A DNA stretch of 23,812 nt from JBDTES01 sp039922435 (GTDB lineage Bacteria; Patescibacteriota; Saccharimonadia; Saccharimonadales; UBA4665), in assembly GCA_039922435.1 (NCBI GenBank), contig JBDTES010000032.1:1-23812 (forward strand), written 5' to 3'. Shown here piece by piece: positions 20,392-23,812 of this stretch (within the stretch, counting starts at the first letter, position 1; the number at the start of each line of letters is the position of its first letter). The notes beneath the pieces were generated by a model. It worked only from the letters and a program-made list of their open reading frames with translations. It was not told the origin of the DNA and searched no databases. The translations under genes and the position numbers were made by a program.

Positions 20392-21735
20392 CTAGAGCTT
20401 CATCTCCGTAAAGGCAGCAAATAGTAAATCAAGCATTGTTTGGTATTTTTTAGGGTCGGCATTAGTATTTTCGGGAGAGTATAGATAGACAACGTTATCG
20501 ACGACTTCTATATTGACCTCGAACGGAGTAGCCTCTAGCTGTTCCATATATTTGGGATTTAAGAGCTCCAGACTGGTGGCTTGCTCTGGGCTGGTAGCGT
20601 AGACTTCGTACTTGTGATTGAAGTCGGGCCATTCAGTAGAGACTTTGCGAAGTCCGTGAATTCCGGAAAAATTAAGGGCGTGTTTGTGCCTGACAACAAT
20701 ATCACCATATGATCTCGGTAAGTTGGCTTGGGCTATAAGATATCCGTTATAGCTAGATTTTGGCTTGGGGATGTAGTTGTATAGTTGGATTAATAGCTGC
20801 TTTTTATAAAGGCCAATTACATGATTATTAATATCCGATGTTCCAAACTTACCTCGACTGAATAGCTGGCCTCGTTCAGGTAATAATAGCCAGCCCCAGT
20901 CGAGGCTGAAATAATAGCCATTTTTTGAAGCAAACTGCTGTAGTGGGACACTATAGATGTCAAAACTTGCAGTAGTCTGTCGAATACCGTCTAGTAGCCA
21001 GCCTTGACCGTTCCGTTTAAATTGCCAATATTCGACGAACGGTCGGTTGTCGGCGAAGATTTGACTATTTGTTGATGTGTTTATTAGCTGGTCGTTGGCT
21101 GTAGCTTCAAAACCAACTGTAACTGTATCTTGTGAGTTGTTAGTAGAGTCGCTGACGGCCGTAATCGTAGCTTGAGATATAACTGGGTTCGATACGTTAT
21201 TCTGACGGTTAGCCAGCCTGAGAGCGTACAGCATGAGACTGTTATGGTATTGATAGTCTGGAGTTAGATAGACTTTCATCGGTTCGGCGTCGAGTCTTGA
21301 CCAATCAGCCTGGAAGCGCATAAAAGTATTCTTTGCACTGGTGATTATACTGGATTCGTCCCAAGTACTATCAAGCTTGGCGGCGGTCTCTAATTCGACC
21401 TTGGTCTTCTTGCTCTGACGCAGTTTACCAAACCATCCATATAGACCAGCTCCCATCCCCGTCATGGCACCAATAGCCATAACTAAACCTATCCAGTGAA
21501 CCGCTATAACTAGAACAAAAGAATATATTATTGCTATTAGCCACCCCAGGACTTGAATCGTATCGAATAAGACTTCGTGCTTTTTGTGGAGATGCCGTAT
21601 CCAAGCGCCGAGTAAGTGCATCGGGACATAGCCTACTAGTATTATCCCGCCGCCGCCGGATCCTCCGCCAGAGCCACCACCGCCGCCGCGGGCGAACAGC
21701 TGTAAGACTGGATCGATAGATGTTATGAAGTACAC
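20392..21735 (-). CDS. Tim44-like domain membrane protein with Gly-rich head
   Basis: 447-aa membrane protein. A short head is followed by a run of Gly and Ser (RGGGGGSGGGSGGGG, about 16-30), then a first hydrophobic stretch (GIILVGYVPMHLLGAWI) and two more close together (about 60-100). The rest (from about 105) is soluble. Residues about 130-260 look like the NTF2-fold Tim44 domain (FMRFQADWSRLDAEPMKVYL, then YWQFKRNGQGWLLDGIRQT). The C-terminal 150 residues (HKYEVYATSPEQ, NIEVVDNVVYLYSPE) resemble DUF3137-type sequences found near lemA. It starts at GTG 21735, 44 bases after lemA; no ribosome site is seen. Proteins of this kind with a Gly-rich tract often accompany lemA, and a role in envelope stress or membrane protein upkeep is a guess. 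Confidence 0.72.
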   Translation of the reverse strand: MYFITSIDPVLQLFARGGGGGSGGGSGGGGIILVGYVPMHLLGAWIRHLHKKHEVLFDTIQVLGWLIAIIYSFVLVIAVHWIGLVMAIGAMTGMGAGLYGWFGKLRQSKKTKVELETAAKLDSTWDESSIITSAKNTFMRFQADWSRLDAEPMKVYLTPDYQYHNSLMLYALRLANRQNNVSNPVISQATITAVSDSTNNSQDTVTVGFEATANDQLINTSTNSQIFADNRPFVEYWQFKRNGQGWLLDGIRQTTASFDIYSVPLQQFASKNGYYFSLDWGWLLLPERGQLFSRGKFGTSDINNHVIGLYKKQLLIQLYNYIPKPKSSYNGYLIAQANLPRSYGDIVVRHKHALNFSGIHGLRKVSTEWPDFNHKYEVYATSPEQATSLELLNPKYMEQLEATPFEVNIEVVDNVVYLYSPENTNADPKKYQTMLDLLFAAFTEMKL

Positions 21736-21779
21736 TATATCTTTTTGTAAGTGTTATTGTTTAGGAAAAGAATCTACTA

Positions 21780-22343
21780 TTAGAACTTGACTTCGACAGG
21801 GTTCTGGACAGCTGCCGTAGCGGCTTCATCTAGTTCAAAGAAATCTTTGTCGGTCTTAAAGCCGAGCATATTTGCAAATACGCTGGTTGGGAAGACTTTG
21901 CGCTTGGTGTTGAAATCACGAACGACACCGTTGTAAAAGCGGCGTGAAGCTTGGATTTTATCTTCAGTATCGGTTAGTTGAGCTTGCAAGTCTAAAAAGT
22001 TCTGATTAGCCTTAAGGTCTGGGTAGGCCTCAGCCACTGCAAATAGACTTTTTAGGGTCTTCTGGAAGTCGCCCTCAGCCTTGCTAGCTTCTTCTGGTGT
22101 CTTGGCGTTAACCGTGGCAGCCCGGGCGGCGGTTACATCTTCGAAGACACTTTTTTCGTGAGTCGCATAACCCTGGACTGAATTTACTAGGTTTGGTATT
22201 AAATCGGCTCGACGTTTTAGTTGGACGGTAATATCGCTCCAAGCTTCGTCGCCTCGAACGTTCAAGCGCACTAGTCCGTTGTACATGGCAGCTAGGATGA
22301 TAATAATCACCACTACGATGGCTATAATTAAGTAAATTAACAC
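21780..22343 (-). CDS. lemA: LemA family protein
   Basis: 187-aa membrane protein with one N-terminal helix (about 2-20) and an alpha-helical bundle. Family landmarks: MYNGLVRLNVRGDEAWSDI, VQLKRRADLIPNLVNSVQGY, HEKSVFEDVTAARAA, YPDLKANQNFLDLQAQL, TEDKIQASRRFYNGVVRDFN and the final FFELDE. LemA proteins are widespread and their biochemical role is not settled; they often lie with TPM/Tim44-type proteins or htpX. The GTG start is fixed by a full AAAGGAGGA five bases ahead, the best ribosome site in the window. A -10 TATACT lies about 35 bases upstream in the gap to the divergent carboxypeptidase gene. It is probably the first gene of the minus-strand run that ends with the ABC transporter. Confidence 0.95.
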   Translation of the reverse strand: MLIYLIIAIVVVIIIILAAMYNGLVRLNVRGDEAWSDITVQLKRRADLIPNLVNSVQGYATHEKSVFEDVTAARAATVNAKTPEEASKAEGDFQKTLKSLFAVAEAYPDLKANQNFLDLQAQLTDTEDKIQASRRFYNGVVRDFNTKRKVFPTSVFANMLGFKTDKDFFELDEAATAAVQNPVEVKF

Positions 22344-22377
22344 TGGGGTCCTCCTTTAGTTAGCGGGTACTACTTAT

Positions 22378-22383
22378 AGTATA
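22378..22383 (-). promoter_or_regulatory. -10 box (TATACT) of lemA
   Basis: TATACT on the minus strand, about 35 bases before the GTG of lemA; the -35 is weak. It shares the 94-base gap with the plus-strand promoter of the carboxypeptidase gene. Confidence 0.45.
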
Positions 22384-22420
22384 GCCTAAATTGTTTAGTT
22401 AGGGGAGAGCAAAACGCTCG

Positions 22421-22428
22421 TGTATTAT
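22421..22428 (+). promoter_or_regulatory. -10 box (TGTATTAT) of the carboxypeptidase gene
   Basis: TG followed directly by TATTAT, nine bases before ATG 22438. GAGG (22430-22433) in those nine bases can serve as ribosome site if transcription starts early enough. Confidence 0.35.
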
Positions 22429-22437
22429 AGAGGCAGT

Positions 22438-23649
22438 ATGCCAAAGAATTCTGGTGGGAAACAAGTTGGGCGACGTCGCTGGCTGGGCTTAATCATTTGC
22501 CTGGTTTTAGTGGGTGGTTTGGTGGCCAATTATTGTCGCCCATTGCCGTTAGTCGAGCCAGTAGCAGCCAAACTAGTGTTACCGGCTGCCGAAACAGTCA
22601 AGCTTGATTGGCCGAGTGCTGGCCAGGCCGCAATTGGCACAGCTGGATCTGGTATTCTGGCCACCTATGGTCCCCAAAAGCCGATCGCCACGGCTTCGAT
22701 TGCCAAAATTATTACAGCTCTCTGTGTTCTAGATAAATACCCACTCTTAATTAGTCAAACTGGCCCAACCTTAACGATGTCGGCTAGCGATGTTCAGATT
22801 TATGATATGTACGTTAAAGAGAATGGTTCGCGGGCAGCAGTGAAAGCTGGCGAGCAGCTAAGTGAATATCAGATGCTACAGGGCCTACTTTTGCCTTCAG
22901 CCAATAATATGGCCGATAGTCTAGCAATTTGGGCATTTGGCAGCATGGCGGGTTACACGACCTATGCCAACCAGTTTCTGGCTAGTCACGGGCTGTCGAA
23001 TACCCATGTCGGCGGTGTCGATGCTAGTGGTTTTGATGCCTCAACCACCTCGACGGCTAGTGATTTAGTTAAATTAGCTTTGCTAGCAACAGCTAACCCA
23101 GTACTGACGCAGATTGCTAGCCAAAAAGAGGCTGATTTGCCAGTGGCTGGCAAGGTGACAAACTACAATAGCTTGCTTGGCCAAGCTGGGATAACTGGCC
23201 TAAAGACTGGTAATAACGACCAAAACCCAGGTGCATTCTTATTTAGTGCCAATCTAAACGTTGGGCCAGATAAAGTTACCGTAGTTGGTGCAGTTTTAGG
23301 TCAGTCTAGCTTGCCGGTAGCCTTAGGTGCCACCTTACCTCTAATAAGCTCGGCTGATAATGGTTTTGAGCAAGAAAAAGTACTACCGGCTGGTTCGGTT
23401 ATTGCAAACTATCGAGCACCATGGGGCGCCAGTACCAAGGCCGTAGTCGGTTCGGACGTAACACTACTTAAATGGCGCGGTCAGAGCAATAAGCTTAATA
23501 AAGATATTTCTGATATTAAGGCTAGTCAATCACCGCAAACAGTCGGCAAAGTTTCGGTGACGGCTGGTGGAAGCCAGGCCAGTTCGTCGCTAGTCCTCAA
23601 GAATCCGCTAGCTGGTCCATCTTTTTGGTGGCGCCTAGTTCGTCACTAA
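22438..23649 (+). CDS. D-alanyl-D-alanine carboxypeptidase (peptidase S11)
   Basis: Penicillin-binding protein of the DacA/PBP5 type, 403 aa, that trims the last D-Ala from peptidoglycan stem peptides at the outer face of the membrane. A basic N-terminus and one helix (about 15-31, LGLIICLVLVGGLVANY) anchor it or act as signal. All three active-site motifs are present: TASIAK (Ser87, Lys90), SAN (Ser154, in LLLPSANNMAD) and KTG (Lys256, in GLKTGNNDQ). The C-terminal part after about 320 is a short beta-rich region with a Ser-rich tail rather than a full PBP5 domain. I start at ATG 22438 with GAGG five bases ahead; GTG 22420 adds six residues. It shows that the organism modifies its own peptidoglycan. 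It is divergent from lemA and ends at a strong hairpin. Confidence 0.9.
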   Translation: MPKNSGGKQVGRRRWLGLIICLVLVGGLVANYCRPLPLVEPVAAKLVLPAAETVKLDWPSAGQAAIGTAGSGILATYGPQKPIATASIAKIITALCVLDKYPLLISQTGPTLTMSASDVQIYDMYVKENGSRAAVKAGEQLSEYQMLQGLLLPSANNMADSLAIWAFGSMAGYTTYANQFLASHGLSNTHVGGVDASGFDASTTSTASDLVKLALLATANPVLTQIASQKEADLPVAGKVTNYNSLLGQAGITGLKTGNNDQNPGAFLFSANLNVGPDKVTVVGAVLGQSSLPVALGATLPLISSADNGFEQEKVLPAGSVIANYRAPWGASTKAVVGSDVTLLKWRGQSNKLNKDISDIKASQSPQTVGKVSVTAGGSQASSSLVLKNPLAGPSFWWRLVRH

Positions 23650-23664
23650 AGCTAAACCTATAAA

Positions 23665-23694
23665 AATAGAGACCCTTGAGTCTCTATTAATTTT
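23665..23694. terminator. Bidirectional terminator
   Basis: The perfect nine-base stem AATAGAGAC/GTCTCTATT with a loop CCTTGA is flanked by A5 on the left and TTAATTTT on the right. On the minus strand the stem is followed by a run of T. It separates the carboxypeptidase gene from the converging gene at the window end. Confidence 0.8.
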
Positions 23695-23696
23695 CG

Positions 23697-23812
23697 TTAT
23701 CTTGGTGGAGCTACAGGGACGCGGCCTTCGTCAAGACGGATGGGACGGTCTTCGCGCATACGCATCCGGAGGGCTCGGCGGCAATGGCGGCGATGATGCT
23801 GGCGGATAAGAG
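23697..23812 (-). CDS. C-terminal tail of an Arg/His-rich protein, cut by the window edge
   Basis: The minus strand has an open frame from the window edge to TAA at 23699-23697, giving the last 37 residues of a protein. The tail is extremely rich in Arg and His (HHRRHCRRALRMRMRED) and ends RVPVAPPR. Its stop lies two bases from the shared terminator, as expected for a real gene end. A nucleic-acid-binding or ribosome-associated protein would fit this composition, but the family cannot be told from the tail alone. The other two minus frames are also open for part of this stretch, so the frame call rests on the position of the stop and terminator. Confidence 0.5.
   Translation of the reverse strand, partial: LIRQHHRRHCRRALRMRMREDRPIRLDEGRVPVAPPR

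Overview
The window looks like a chromosomal segment of a small-genome bacterium of the Patescibacteria (CPR), most likely a Saccharibacteria (TM7) relative. The reasons are the tight packing of short genes, several genes whose -10 box sits 6-7 bases before the start codon (apparent leaderless mRNAs), many anchored exported proteins of no recognised family, and the mix of gene families (secG beside an anchored solute-binding protein, lemA/htpX, a D,D-carboxypeptidase, an FAD-dependent oxidase). This placement is inference: there is no rRNA or universal marker protein to settle it. The standard genetic code fits, because all the recognisable genes are full length, but TGA is rare as a stop.

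Region 1 (1-1230) is the least ordinary part. It holds the end of a plus-strand gene with a possible Abi_C-like tail, a plus-strand 126-aa orphan, and two short minus-strand ORFs (65 and 59 aa). The two short ORFs are diverged copies of each other, and each lies tail-to-tail with a plus-strand gene. Region 2 (1231-7615) is a plus-strand run: dienelactone hydrolase-like enzyme, 87-aa orphan, DEAD-box-type RNA helicase with a DEVD motif II, Xaa-Pro aminopeptidase, holin-like membrane protein, secG, and a family 5 solute-binding protein.

Region 3 (7616-11150) is RNA rich. It has a 131-bp tandem duplication carrying a copy of the tRNA-Leu promoter and a remnant of the tRNA 5' end, then tRNA-Leu(CAG), an anchored orphan on the minus strand, a GlcD-type FAD oxidase, tRNA-Val(TAC) and tRNA-Leu(GAG). 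On the minus strand there is a well-formed candidate small RNA gene with its own promoter, a stem closing its 5' and 3' parts, and a terminator shared back-to-back with tRNA-Leu(GAG).

Region 4 (11151-14600) holds an anchored Pro/Gln-rich orphan and a minus-strand operon of Nudix hydrolase, NADAR N-glycosidase and Ham1/ITPase. All three belong to families that clean up damaged nucleotides or ADP-ribose. A C39-like cysteine peptidase-fold protein is divergent from this operon, and the two -10 boxes overlap. Region 5 (14618-22343) is a minus-strand run read in the order lemA, Tim44-like membrane protein, htpX, polytopic membrane protein, ligA (without its zinc-finger cysteines), ABC exporter. 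It deals with envelope quality control and DNA ligation. A D-Ala-D-Ala carboxypeptidase diverges from lemA, and the window ends with a shared terminator and the tail of an Arg/His-rich minus-strand gene.
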